This document shows positions 48,022 through 59,149 of a stretch of 64,000 nt of DNA, piece by piece. The translations under genes were made by a program, and so were the position numbers. The notes below the pieces were generated by a model. That model searched no databases. It had not been told where the DNA came from and saw only the letters and a program-made list of their open reading frames with translations. Source of the DNA: Amaurobius ferox (taxonomy: Eukaryota; Arthropoda; Arachnida; Araneae; Amaurobiidae); the NCBI GenBank assembly GCA_951213105.1, contig OX578134.1, forward strand, positions 138,606,293-138,670,292. Reading direction: 5' to 3'. Position 1 is the stretch's first letter. The number at the start of each line of letters is the position of its first letter.

Positions 48022-48870
48022 TGTGAGACCAGGAGACATTTATGCAGTTTTGAGATTTGTATGATATGGACAACGAAACAAAGCGCAGACTCGTAGACAC
48101 TATTTTATGACGGAGTATTTGAACCTCAGGCGAAATGATGTGGCAACAAGCAGATAATTGAAGATATATTTAGCGAATTCAGAGCGTTGTGACTAGAATG
48201 GCAGTTCAGAATGTCCAAGAGTGTGTTTTATAGAATTTAGGTATTAACCGTCTAAGAGTGTTGTGTTAAGTACAATTGGAGGCAATGACCATTCAAGAGT
48301 GCGCTTTTAAAATAAATTGGAGGCTAGGAATGCCCAATTGTTATATACAGTAAATTGGAGTCCAAAATATCCACGACGACAAACGGAGGTATGTGCAAGT
48401 CTGCATTATATAATAGGTCGAATTCGAGTATATGATTAAAAAAAATATTATAAAGTTTGGTCTCTCACGTGCATGTTCTGCTCTTGAAATGTGTATATAA
48501 AAAAATCGTGGGCGTGGTAGCTCACTGGTCAGCGCGCAGGAATTGCACTCGGTAGACCCTGGGTTCGATTCCCTCCGCTGGAAAAAGAAAAAAACTGCCG
48601 CCGTGTTCATGCGGAGTACCATCACGCTAAACATGTGGGTCCGCAAGTCTTCAGGAGTGCGGAACTAATCCTGTAAAACCGAGAGATAGGCCAGGTCCAC
48701 ACTGCTGTCTCCAAGTCAGTATATAAAATTAATGTAAGTTTAATCGTAATCATAATATGTGTAATAAATGTTTATTTTAAAAGTTAAAATTGTGGAATTT
48801 AATGTATGTGAATTAAGGATTATATTTTAGGAACTCGCACAAAGAATAAATGGTGGGCTATTGCGACCAA
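48022..48870 (+). repeat. LTR-like repeat, copy 1, split by a SINE
   Basis: It starts TGTGAGACCAGGAGACATTT and contains TTGGTCTCTCACGTGCATG, like the GGTCTCACATGTTCCTCC part of the LTRs at 10848 and 26394. It ends near TAGGAACTCGCACAAAG and GGGCTATTGCG. A diverged second copy lies at 49195-49790 in the same orientation. A SINE (48503-48718) interrupts it. No target duplication was found, so the boundaries are approximate. Confidence 0.6.
48503..48718 (+). mobile_element. tRNA-derived SINE, copy 2
   Basis: The head GTGGTAGCTCACTGGTCAGC is an A-box region, and the B box GGGTTCGATTCCC lies at 48561-48573. The body has GTGTTCATGCGGAGTACC and AACATGTGGGTCCGCAAGTC. The flanks GTATATAAAA (48493-48502 and 48719-48728) are a perfect 10-bp target duplication. 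It is shorter than copy 3 because the distal body is different. Confidence 0.88.
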
Positions 48871-49194
48871 GATATTCAATGTACATATATACGATTCGCG
48901 ATCAGTAATTTAATTAAGAATGATAATTCGACCCAAAGAATCATTTATTATTTATAAAGGAAATAAACTGCAACCAAATGTTTATTAAAAATGTGCACTA
49001 CACTAACAAAACTGTATAACTGAAAAAAAAGCAAAACATATCGAAACCTTTCTTTGGATATCTTCTATCATCGTCAGACGTAACACACACCAATCTTTCC
49101 CCCATTCGAAATATGCGAAAAGAGTGATGTTTCACATTAGTCTAAAACGAGTAACAAAGTTACTCACTATTTCTTCGAACATTGGAGAAGTCAG
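48871..49194. other. Unassigned sequence between the two LTR-like repeats
   Basis: About 320 bp without coding signs. If the repeats are a true LTR pair this is all that remains of an interior. Confidence 0.4.
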
Positions 49195-49790
49195 AATCTA
49201 ACATTATAAAAGATATGTGCGTACATTATATGTGCGTATTTGGACCTCAAGCGAAATGATGTAGCAACAAGAAGATAATTCAAGATTTTTCAGTGAGAAT
49301 CGAGACAATGACAGTCTAAGAATGATGAGTTAAGAGTTGGAGTCAAACCGTCCTAGAAGGAGCGGTAGAAATTCGACAATTAGAGTTCAAGAAGCGAAGT
49401 GTGCGTTTTGTAGTCAATTGGAGCAATGTATGTCCAAAAGTGCGTTTCGGTGTCCATGACAAACAGCAATGAATGTTCTAGAGTGAGTTTCATTTTCCAT
49501 GACAAACAGAGGTATGTGCCAATCTTCATTATACAATAGGTCGAATACATGATTTTGGGATAATATTATAAAGCCTGGTCTCACAAGTACATTTTCTCCT
49601 CCTTTCTCCTCTTTACATTTTCTCCTCCTTATAAAATTAATGTAAGTGTAATCGTAATCATAGTATGTGCAATGAATAATGTTTATTTTAAATGTTAAAA
49701 TTCTGGAATTCAATATGTAGTGTTGTAATTAATTATTTTATTTTAGGAACTTGTACAAAGAATTAATGTTGGGTTATTGCGGTTAATTCA
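49195..49790 (+). repeat. LTR-like repeat, copy 2 (5' truncated)
   Basis: TTTGGACCTCAAGCGAAATG, TACAATAGGTCGAATACATG, TAATGTAAGTGTAATCGTAA and TAGGAACTTGTACAAAG follow the order of copy 1. The TTTCTCCTCCTT region is locally duplicated (49577-49632). The TGTGAGACC start is missing. Confidence 0.6.
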
Positions 49791-49793
49791 ATT

Positions 49794-49952
49794 ATGGGCT
49801 TAATGTCTAGCTTCTTCTATTCTTTTGTGTACAACAATATCTGTGTCGCGCGTGTTAGAAAATCTAAGTTACCAACAGTCGTGAAATATGGTGCAAGGGT
49901 AATTGAATCCTTAGAACGATGTGCTTTGCAAGATTTTGATAATCCAAATTAG
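49794..49952 (+). CDS. Candidate 52-codon frame after the LTR-like repeat (uncertain)
   Basis: The ATG at 49794-49796 opens a frame ending with KLPTVVKYGARVIESLERCA and LQDFDNPN before TAG. The residue mix is protein-like. It begins immediately after the end of the LTR-like repeat, so it could be an element-internal remnant or an unrelated exon. No family is recognised. Confidence 0.2.
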   Translation: MGLMSSFFYSFVYNNICVARVRKSKLPTVVKYGARVIESLERCALQDFDNPN

Positions 49953-51694
49953 TGTTTTAGTTATTTTTTGTTGAAATACAATTCTGAACAATTTCCCCAC
50001 AATATAGCTCTTTAGCGATAGACAATATTATTACAAGGTTTTCATCCTGAAACCATCATAGACATCGGAGAACTTTTTTTCCAACGCGATTTAAACGGAA
50101 TTTGTAAAGTAATTCCTTCATATTTATTTAATAATTTATTTTTAAATATATGAAAATATGTTTATTTTAAGGGAATTTATATTTCTTCGGATTGAAGAAT
50201 TGAAAATTCGCGCGATTCAAATGTTTGACATAAATTCGAAGATATATCTTTGCATTCTAACAAAAAATATTTAATGACTCTATTTCTGAATTTTCTGCGA
50301 GTTGCTAATTGAGTCTATAAAAATTTCGATTTTAATTTCTATCGCCAGCGAAAAAATAAATAAGTTTCCCTTTTCTTTATGACGTCACGACTGGGGAGTC
50401 ACCTTCGCTATGGGTAGCAGTGACGTATTTAATTATTTTTTCATTATAGAGTCGCTAAATCGAATCGTATAATGAAATTAGATAAAACGGAGTTCGTTAA
50501 TGACTTCTGTTTTCCGTTTCGGAAATTGAATGGAATTATAATATTGTATGCATAATATAGTGGGCGCTTATTTAGGTTCCGAGCTACTCCGGGCAATTGA
50601 TTCTAGTATGTAACGAATGCAAAGATGTACAACAAAGTTGTAAATATTAACCAATACCTATTATCGCATTGTATTGCTTTAAAACATTGGACTTAAGATC
50701 AAGAAAGTTAGAAGTTCAAATGTACATATAGCATTATAAATATACATATATGTACATGTAACACCGTGCATATAAATGTACATATAGCACAGTGCCATAT
50801 ATATTTAATAGTGCCAAATATTTAATAGTGTCAAATATATTTAATAGTGCCAATAATATATTTCATATATTTTATACTGCCAAATATATGCCCAATATAT
50901 TGAATTTGGCAACAATGTCAGGTTCATTCGGCTTAAAATCTCTTTCGTATCTGAACTCTGAACTCTTCAGAGTACATTTCGTGAAATGTTTAGTGACTAT
51001 ACATTGACAGTGAGTATGGTGAATATATATTGAGGATGTGTAATGGTTTGACACAATCGTTAAATACTAGGACGTTTATCGTGACGCGCTAAGGAAGCGA
51101 AGCGGGGTATCCAGTTAGATAATTAGTAACTGAGACGTTTATTTCATGAAAGTAGTACAAAATATTCAATCCAAAATGTTAAGTATTAAATAATTAATAT
51201 ACAAGACAACCTAGTACAATTGCACACTTTATACCACAAATAAATTTATGAAGGAGGTGGCCATTACTCCAACTATGTTACATAGCTCTCTTTTGAGGAG
51301 CGGTAACAAATGCAATAATAATATCCACGGGTGACGAAGGGAAGGCCAGAATAGAAAACCTTACTTGTGAGGAAATGTTATGATTTTAAGAGAAGCTTAA
51401 ATGGAAAAAAACTAAACATCATCAGCAGGTGGCGAGAGAAAGATCAGCAAAGAAAACCTGACAGCTGGAAAACTATTATGCTCATCAAGAAAGCCTAAAT
51501 GTAATTAAGTGGAATGTTCTTCAACTCGACATTCTCATATCATAATCTATTTTTAAGTAGCTTGTGGGGTGTATTTTTTTGTTCTAATTTTACAAGTAAA
51601 ATTTGGAAAAATCGGTATCGTTGAACCAAATGATTACAATTATAGTGTGATATCCTTCACTTTAAAGGGTTTGACAAAATATTTCAATTGACAC
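49953..51694. other. AT-rich sequence, no gene seen
   Basis: 50780-50900 has a loose ATATTTAATAGTGCCA repeat. The frames at 50792-51007 and 50872-51054 overlap it. Nothing further. Confidence 0.45.
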
Positions 51695-52212
51695 CATACT
51701 TGGGCATGTAAGGGGTACGTTACTCCCGACGGGGGAACCAATGCGTTCACGAACGCAAAAATTGTATCCCGGCTGTTTTGACAACTATGAAATTATAAAG
51801 TCTCGTGATCATAGGGCCATAAGTAATCAATTTTATGCATGATTATGGCAAATTTTCTCCTATGTTGCCATGTTTAAAAGAAGTATAGAATTCAATAAAA
51901 ATAAAAAATAAAAATTTCGAATAAATTTCAAAGTCTTCGTTCAAGTTTATAAAAATTCTATATAGTTCTAGATTTTTTTTATAACAAAGCCGGATATAAA
52001 GTTTCGTGGAAATCCATTAACATTTATGGCAGTTATGGTGTACACAAGAAATCGACCACAGACATCCGACAGACAGACAAACAGGCATCACTCAAAAAAT
52101 AGGCAAACGGTATTCAGGCGGTCTTGAAACATATATTAGCATCAAAATCTTGAAATCGAAAATCTTCGTGAAAACAATACTTTCTCAATACTGAGTATGA
52201 GAAAATAAAAAT
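51695..52212 (+). mobile_element. Family C element (approximate 5' end)
   Basis: The 3' part reads, in order: GACAGACAGACAAACAGG, CATCACTCAAAAAATAGG, GGTCTTGAAAC, CTTGAAATCGAAAATC, and AATACTTTCTCAATACTGAG followed by TATGAGAAA. These correspond one by one to the microsatellite, CGTCACGCTAAAAATGG, GGTCTCGAAAC, CGAAAAC and AATACTTTCCC hairpin of family A. The body upstream is unrelated to A. The left end is only a guess. Confidence 0.6.
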
Positions 52213-53079
52213 TAAATTAACAGCATTAGCTGGTGGTGTGAGAATGTTAATCTTACATGTGGAAAAATACTTTGCTTATCCAAGAAGCATAAATGTAAAA
52301 ATTAAGTTAACAATATTAATACGGCTTTAAAGCAAAACGAAATTTCTTCTTCGGGAAATGAAAAATACAGCGATTGGCTTCGGATGGTAGAAACTATTTG
52401 TCACTGCATGTTTACCGCTTTCTGTCTTATCTGTTGTGACTGCTCTGTCTTGAATCCTTAAGCAGAAAGGCGTTTCGCTTCCAAAATTTTACGATGCCGT
52501 TAATTTGTAGTTTCACTCTGATTTATTAAACAACGCTTTTCACAAATAATATTTTGCATCAGTTAGAGCGAAGTTTCGAAGTAAAATATTTTACCTTCTT
52601 TTACTATATTTAATTTCTCCTTTTCATGCATTTGGTACATACAATTAGATATAGGAAACTCGATTTGAATCTTAATGAATAATCAACTGGAATGTAATGC
52701 ATTTTGTAGCATTCTTAAAGAATTGTTTTACATATATAAAAGCAGTAGAACGTGTCTCATAACTTCTATTTACTTTGAAGTGCATCAAGAATTCCGAGCA
52801 CACCCTTTGAAAAATTGCATTACGCTATTATGCCATATGGAATGCATTTTCTAAATGACTTTGTGTGAAAGACCTTTTAAGGGATTTGCTTTTGCCTAAA
52901 TGGACAAGACGTGCCTGCGGTTCCATACAGGACTTTTTTCAATATTTCCATTTGTGCTAGTACCGACATTTTTTTATTTGCTACATGCATATATTTTATC
53001 AAACGTTATTGAAGTTTATTACTTCAAAAGATTTCTGAAGAATAACTATAATAAAAATATTTATGATAAAACTTTTTTA
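52213..53079. other. AT-rich sequence, no gene supported
   Basis: A TATATAAAAG motif near 52734 and a 63-codon hydrophobic frame at 52900-53091 are present, but the frame runs into the inverted repeat of element X, and I do not accept it as a gene. Confidence 0.4.
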
Positions 53080-53438
53080 TCACATCAATAAGACGTTAAT
53101 ATAACATTAAAAATTAGAGCGCTTTCAGACGTCAGACGTCCATCCTGAATGGCAATTGAGGAAAAAAAAGGGGGTTGCACGGGCTTTTATACTTAGTCAA
53201 AAATCGCAAACAAAATTTGCATACGAATTGTGAGATTGCACAAGAAAAAATTTGAATGAAAAACATTTAATTATAAAATTCATACAGTAGAAATCAAATG
53301 TAAGTAACGGCATTAGAAGACAAAATAACTGAATTGGATGTTCTTAATTTGATCACATTAATAAGAGTTTAAAACCACTTTAAAAAACAGAGTACTTTCG
53401 AACATAAGACATCCATCATCAGCTGCAATTGAGAAAAA

Positions 53439-54623
53439 TCTGATGTGGGCAGCACATGACTTTCCCTGCAGACTTATATCCACGTTCTCTTTATTTTAAT
53501 TACATTTATTTCACTTTTATTGATTTTTCGTTCTCATTCGGTAACCGGGCTTATTTTCAAAGGTGGCGTAGGGAAAGTACGAAAAACTAAAATATCTCGA
53601 GAACGGCTAGTCCTAGTGTAATGGGGTTGGTCTTATTATTTTCGTCGTTAAACATTACGCATTAAACGGGCATTTTATGGATATATCTGAGTATACCTAG
53701 TTCTTTAGTTTAGATTTTGAAGATTCTTGCGGGCCGTTTTGCAAAAAAAGGCAGGTTATTTTTTTCCGAATCGTACCAAAATCTAATCAGCACCAGAGTG
53801 ACCTATACGTGACTCATCTACCGAATTTTGTGAAATTCGGTCCATTAGTTTTTCAGCTAGAGTGGATACAAGCTTTTGCGGGCCATTTCGCAAAAAAATG
53901 CGGGTTCTTTTATTCCGAATCGTACCCAAAACTAATCAGCACCAGCCCCGCCCACAAGTGACTTACCTACCAAATTTATATTATACCTAGTTCTTTAGTT
54001 TAGATTTTGAAGATTTTTGCGGGCCGTTTTGCAAAAAAAGGCAGGTTATTTTTTTCCGAATCGTACCAAAATCTAATCAGCACCAGAGTGACCTATACGT
54101 GACTCATCTACCGAATTTTGTGAAATTCGGTCCATTAGTTTTTCAGCTAGAGTGGATACAAGCTTTTGCGGGCCATTTCGCAAAAAAATGCGGGTTCTTT
54201 TATTCCGAATCGTACCCAAAACTAATCAGCACCAGCCCCGCCCACAAGTGACTTACCTACCAAATTTATATTATACCTAGTTCTTTAGTTTAGATTTTGA
54301 AGATTTTTGCGGGCCGTTTTGCAAAAAAAGGCAGGTTATTTTTTTCCGAATCGTACCAAAATCTAATCAGCACCAGAGTGACCTATACGTGACTCATCTA
54401 CCGAATTTTGTGAAATTCGGTCCATTAGTTTTTCAGCTAGAGTGGATACAAGCTTTTGCGGGCCATTTCGCAAAAAAATGCGGGTTCTTTTATTCCGAAT
54501 CGTACCCAAAACTAATCAGCACCAGCCCCGCCCACAAGTGACTTACCTACCAAATTTTGTGAAATTCGGTCCATTAGTTTTTTAGTTACAGTGGATACAA
54601 AATCTGCACAGACAGACAGACAC

Positions 54624-54658
<35 letters not shown>

Positions 54659-54819
54659 CACAGACAGACAGACAGACACACGCACATACGTCACGCTAAA
54701 AATGGTTTTTTCGTATTCTAGAGGTCTCGAAACGTGTAGATCCGTCGAAAACTCGAGTTGTGATTTTCGGCATGATTCCAATACTTTCCCTATACATTAC
54801 CATGTATTGCAGGGAAAGT
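53439..54819 (+). mobile_element. Family A element, copy 6, with internal triplication
   Basis: The inner inverted repeat lies at 53459-53470 and 54808-54819. Its central 290 bp is present three times in tandem (53691-53980, 53981-54270, 54271-54560), the junctions being AAATTTATATTATACCTAG. Subtracting two units leaves about 780 bp, the normal family length. The CAGA tract (54607-54684) and terminal hairpin are intact. Confidence 0.9.
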
Positions 54820-54824
54820 AAAAA

Positions 54825-55589
54825 TCTGATGTGGGCAGCACATGACTTTCCCTGCAGACTTATATCCACGTTCTCTTTATTTTAATTACATTTATTTCAC
54901 TTTTATTGAATTTTCGTTCTCATTCGGTAACCGGGCTTATTTTCAAAGGTGGCGTAGGGAAAGTACGAAAAACTAAAATATCTCGAGAACGGCTAATCCT
55001 AGTGTAATGGGGTTGGTCTTATTATTTTCGTCGTTAAACATTACGTATTAAACGGGCATTTTATGGATATATCTGAGTATACCTAGTTCTTTAGTTTAGA
55101 TTTTGAAGATTTTTGCGGGCCGTTTTGCAAAAAAAGGCAGGTTATTTTTTTCCGAATCGTACCAAAATCTAATCAGCACCAGAGTGACCTATACGTGACT
55201 CATCTACCGAATTTTGTGAAATTCGGTCCATTAGTTTTTCAGCTAGAGTGGATACAAGCTTTTGCGGGCCATTTCGCAAAAAAATGCGGGTTCTTTTATT
55301 CCGAATCGTACCCAAAACTAATCAGCACCAGCCCCGCCCACAAGTGATTTACCTACCAAATTTTGTGAAATTCGGTCCATTAGTTTTTTAGTTACAGTGG
55401 ATACAAAATCTGCACAGACAGACAGACACACAGACAGACAGACAGACACACGCACAGACGTCACGCTAAAAATGGTTTTTTCGTATTCTAGAGGTCTCGA
55501 AACGTGTAGATCCGTCGAAAACTCGAGTTGTGATTTTCGGTATGATTCCAATACTTTCCCTATACATTACCATGTATTGCAGGGAAAGT
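54825..55589 (+). mobile_element. Family A element, copy 7
   Basis: It is head to tail after copy 6, with the inner inverted repeat at 54845-54856 and 55578-55589 and a shorter CAGA tract. It is nearly identical to copy 6 outside the triplication, so the pair probably arose together. Confidence 0.88.
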
Positions 55590-55630
55590 AAAAAAAGGGG
55601 ATACATAAGCTATTATACGCAGTCAACAAC

Positions 55631-55912
55631 AGGGCACTGTAGCCCAGTGGTTAGCTCGCGGGAATTGCACTCGGTAGGACCGGGTTCGATTCTCTCCGCT
55701 GCCAAAACTGTCGCCGTGTTCATGCGGAGTACGATCACATTAAACATGTGGGTCCGTAAGTCCTTCCGAGAGGTTGGTAGTAGGGGAAGGAGAATAGGTC
55801 CCTGTGGATGCCTCCCTCACTGGGTTCCGGTCTAAATTGGGTGGCTGGTCCCGGCCTTTCAAACAATTATCTACATTTGGTAGGTCGGATGGTCTGGGTC
55901 TCAACAACAATA
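55631..55912 (+). mobile_element. tRNA-derived SINE, copy 3 (most complete)
   Basis: The A-box region is AGTGGTTAGCTCGCGG and the B box GGGTTCGATTCTC lies at 55682-55694. The tRNA-unrelated body includes GGTTGGTAGTAGGGGAAGG and CTGGTCCCGGCC, and the tail is CAACAACAA. The flanks CAGTCAACAAC (55620-55630 and 55913-55923) are a perfect 11-bp target duplication. It sits inside element X. Confidence 0.92.
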
Positions 55913-56191
55913 CAGTCAACAACTGTGACCATTTCTTTTAAATTCAGTTACCTTGTCTCTTAATGTTGATATTTGTATTTTACTTCTACTGTATGAATAT
56001 TATAATTAAATGTTTTTCATTCCAAAAATTTTTTGTGTAATCTGACAATTCGTATGCAATTGACTTCGCGGTTTTTGACTGAGAGTAAAAGCCCAAGAAT
56101 ATCGCCTTTTTTTCGTAATTGCCACTGGATGTCTGACGTCCGAAAACGCTGTGGTATTTAATGTGATTTTAACGTCTTATTAATGTGATCA

Positions 56192-56702
56192 AAATTATAC
56201 TTTTATTATAAAGTGTTATACTTTAAAATTTAAGATATGTTAAGTCGTGTCGTCATACATCTTACAATAACATTTCGTTGTGCAATGTAAAACGGCAGTA
56301 TATCTTTACGAGATTGAAATTATTAAACTCTTCTCCCATATATTTAAAATCATATATAAACATTTTAAATATTACTGTATTGCTGATTTGACCTAAAATT
56401 CTAAATCTAAACCAGAGTTCAGTTCGACTGAAATATTTTGTCTTTAATTGACCCGAGGTTTAGTGTCATTTTAATTTCTTGGGCCAGAACTTTTAACGTA
56501 TAGTGTCATGGCCAGAAGGAGATCGGTATAGAGAAAATTGATTTTTGTTTGTATGTCTCTATCAATTAAAACATTCGCTAAATACCTTCAGAAAGTTTGA
56601 TTTTGCGTTTAAGATATAATTCCTTGTTAATTTTTTTATATCAGTCCTATTGGAATTTAACAAATTATTTTTTGTTTCACTGCAAATTATTGCTGTATAA
56701 TT
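56192..56702. other. AT-rich sequence, no gene seen
   Basis: No feature can be supported. Confidence 0.45.
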
Positions 56703-56901
56703 TCAGTATTTTACAGCACGATGTGTTGTAAGTTTCACATCATCTCTGATGTAGCAGATATTTACTACATATGTTTTGCATTGTAAAATCGCTTTCGTTC
56801 CTGCTGATTGTGCATCTATTGGAGAAATTACATACTCGTTTAATTGCGTTTGAAACATGTTTGCTATATTTAGCCATATACTTCTATTTAAAAATACATC
56901 C
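56703..56901 (-). CDS. Candidate exon with a weak immunoglobulin-like strand (uncertain)
   Basis: On the minus strand, the acceptor-like TTTTTCGTCAACAG ends at 56902. It is followed by an open frame containing YVISPIDAQSAGTKAILQCK and ending with TGA. The G-x-x-A-x-L-x-C pattern recalls the first Cys strand of Ig domains, such as those of Dscam-like proteins. The partner Trp and second Cys are not evident, and possible donors (GTAGTA) are weak. It may be a host exon or chance. Confidence 0.2.
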
Positions 56902-56970
56902 CTGTTGACGAAAAATTCAACCAATTCATGGTAAAATTACAGAGACACATAAAAATTACATCATATGAGA

Positions 56971-57030
56971 ATTTACATCACAGGATGTTGGCAAAACCTT
57001 TTCGCACACCCTGTGATGTAAATTTTTACT
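56971..57030. repeat. Short inverted repeat (hairpin)
   Basis: AATTTACATCACAGG and CCTGTGATGTAAATT are perfect 15-bp arms separated by about 29 nt. The neighbourhood (56730-56960) repeats CATCA and GATGTA motifs, so this may be the core of a small MITE. Confidence 0.55.
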
Positions 57031-57104
57031 GCAATTTTGAGCAGTGTACAGCTGTCACATTAAAATGCATACTTTTTGTTTTATATTTTTTTCAAAATTG
57101 ATGA

Positions 57105-57245
57105 GTTCGAGTTGGACGATATTCCTTAGAAATCGAACCGTGTCTAAATAAGAAGTTGAATGTGCTTTGTCGGTCACGACAGCTATTTGCAAAATTCCGG
57201 CAAGTGCAATATGTTATTGCTACAAGTGCAGCTATCTGTGATTAG
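57105..57245 (+). CDS. Candidate short coding segment (uncertain)
   Basis: A 46-codon frame without ATG ends RQLFAKFRQVQYVIATSAAI plus CD before TAG. A pyrimidine-rich stretch precedes it. Codon balance is better than in neighbouring chance frames. No family is recognised. Confidence 0.15.
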   Translation, partial: VRVGRYSLEIEPCLNKKLNVLCRSRQLFAKFRQVQYVIATSAAICD

Positions 57246-57430
57246 GTACTGAAGAGCTCTAATAAGATCGCAAGTGATGCACTGATATTTGTAGGATCAA
57301 CCGGTGTGCGTTTTTAATGGAAGAAGTATATTTTTCACGAGCATAATTCCAGAAATTAACCATATTGGTTTTAATCGCTGTTGTGAGAAAAACATTGCAA
57401 AATATATTTGTTTCTCCAAGCATATTTGCA

Positions 57431-58833
57431 ATCTGTATAAATAAAATTAAAAATCTGTCTGTCTGTCTGTTTGTCGCGTCACACGGGAGAACGGCTGAAC
57501 TGAATTTGATGAAATTTTGTCGGTAGCCTGGAAATAGTCCCACTTAAAATGTAGTCCATATTTGGAGTTTCTATGACTAGTGCTTCTTGAGATATTAGTA
57601 AAAAACGAAATTTTCGTTTGTCTCATCATCACGGGAGAATGGCTTAACAGAATTTGATGAAATTTTGTGCATAGCCTTGAAATAGCCCTCGATAAATTTA
57701 GTCCAAGTTTCGAGTATATAAGACCAGAGGTTGTCGAGATATTAATGAAAAACGAAACTTTTTTCTAGGAGTTCTACTCTCTAACTCCGTGGTTTATCCA
57801 AACGAAAAGCTTGAAAATCGTTTGAAAGTGAATTAAAACATTATCTCATTAATGTTTGATGGGAGATATTTTGAGCTAATTAGTCAATTTCTGAAAACAT
57901 GAATTGTTTGAAACATGATTTAAATGGGAAATCTGTCTCCATGGTTTATTTTGCACAAGATTTTACTGAACAATGAAAAGTATAAAGAAATCAAAATGGT
58001 TATTTAATTTCGTAGTTTATGAGGAAGATTCTATCTTATACCATGTTGCTCAGAAACGCAATTAAATTGAATTTAACTGTTAATTTTAATTATTATTTTT
58101 TTGATTTGAATAATAAATAAATGTATATAAAAATATATGTTAGAAAAGAACGATTTGATTTTTCTTATAGCATTTTTGACTGGATAATATCAATTACGGT
58201 CTTCAGGTTTAAACGTTATTATTATTGATATTTTCGGGGATTATTGATTAAGGGATTATTGATATTTTCAAGTTATTATGCCATTGTTTTATTATGACAA
58301 AAATTATTTAAACTCATATATTGTACGTTGTACGAGTAATCTTCTACAAATGCACGGGTATATCTTCTAATCAAAGAGAATATAAGTGGTACAGGTAAAT
58401 TGACATGTGTTTTGATATATATTGGAATCAATTACGATCTTCTGGTATAAAGAGTGTCGGGATTACTGATACTTTCAATGTATTACGTCATCTCTTTTAC
58501 TTTGGCAGAGATTTTTGAAACTTATATTGTAATACGGGTAATCTTCTACTAACACACTGGCATATTTTCTATTCTGCGACAATATAAGTAGTACGGGATT
58601 GCATATATTGGTTGAATTCCTTTTTTTTTTTTGTAAATTTGCTTACAAAGGGGGCCAGGATGTTTTATTCTTCAGATCTGCCCCTGAAGATAATTTTGAA
58701 TAGTGAGAACAGATATTCTTAAACTTCTCTTTTGGAGCAATAAATTTAATATTTTAACAGAATTTGCACATGATTGCGAATTATAAGCTACTTTATATTA
58801 TATACTCCGCACGAAGAACGGGTATGCTGCTAG
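57431..58833 (-). mobile_element. Family E repeat, copy 2
   Basis: This is the reverse-orientation copy of 14875-15986. It begins ATCTGTATAAATAAAATT with a CTGT microsatellite (57455-57471) and ends AACGGGTATGCTGCTAG. GGGAGAACGGCTGAACTGAA occurs twice (about 57486 and 57631). The block CTTCAGATCTGCCCCTGAAG near 58670 corresponds to GGCAGATCTGAAGAATAAAA at 15088. Confidence 0.7.
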
Positions 58834-59149
58834 TAATTCAATAAATTCGAACCTTACGTCATCATTTTTACAAAATTTTAATATGTGTAAATAAATAGAA
58901 TTTATACCTTTTTTACAGAATGAAATGAATTATGTCTTACTTAAGAAGATTGATCTGATACATCATACACTTTTAATATTTAAATATAGAATTTAAGTAT
59001 TTACAGCAAACAAAAATTATATACAGTAGTATATTTTCTCTTGAGATATAAGAGTAATAATGTAAACCTAAAAGATAAAAAAAATGCATTTTAAATAACA
59101 AAAAATTGGCTTATTTTATTAACTGAATAAAGTTCTGTATATAGTTTAA
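58834..59149. other. AT-rich sequence, no gene seen
   Basis: No feature can be supported. Confidence 0.5.

Larger units (their letters stand above)
53080..56191. mobile_element. Long-inverted-repeat element X with nested insertions
   Basis: The left arm (53080-53335) and right arm (55935-56191) are inverted repeats of about 255 bp. The outer end is TCACATTAATAAGACGTTAA on the right (reversed) and TCACATCAATAAGACGTTAA on the left. Inner landmarks are GACGTCAGACGTCCAT, GGGCTTTTATACTTAGTC and CATACAGTAG. A second, direct copy of the terminus starts at 53350. It is interrupted by family-A copies 6 and 7 and then by a SINE before it meets the right arm. No transposase is visible, and the superfamily is undetermined. 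Confidence 0.65.

Noticed and set aside
52900..53091. Hydrophobic 63-codon frame downstream of TATATAAAAG
   Set aside because: Its end lies within the inverted repeat of element X and the TATA-like motif is expected often in AT-rich DNA.
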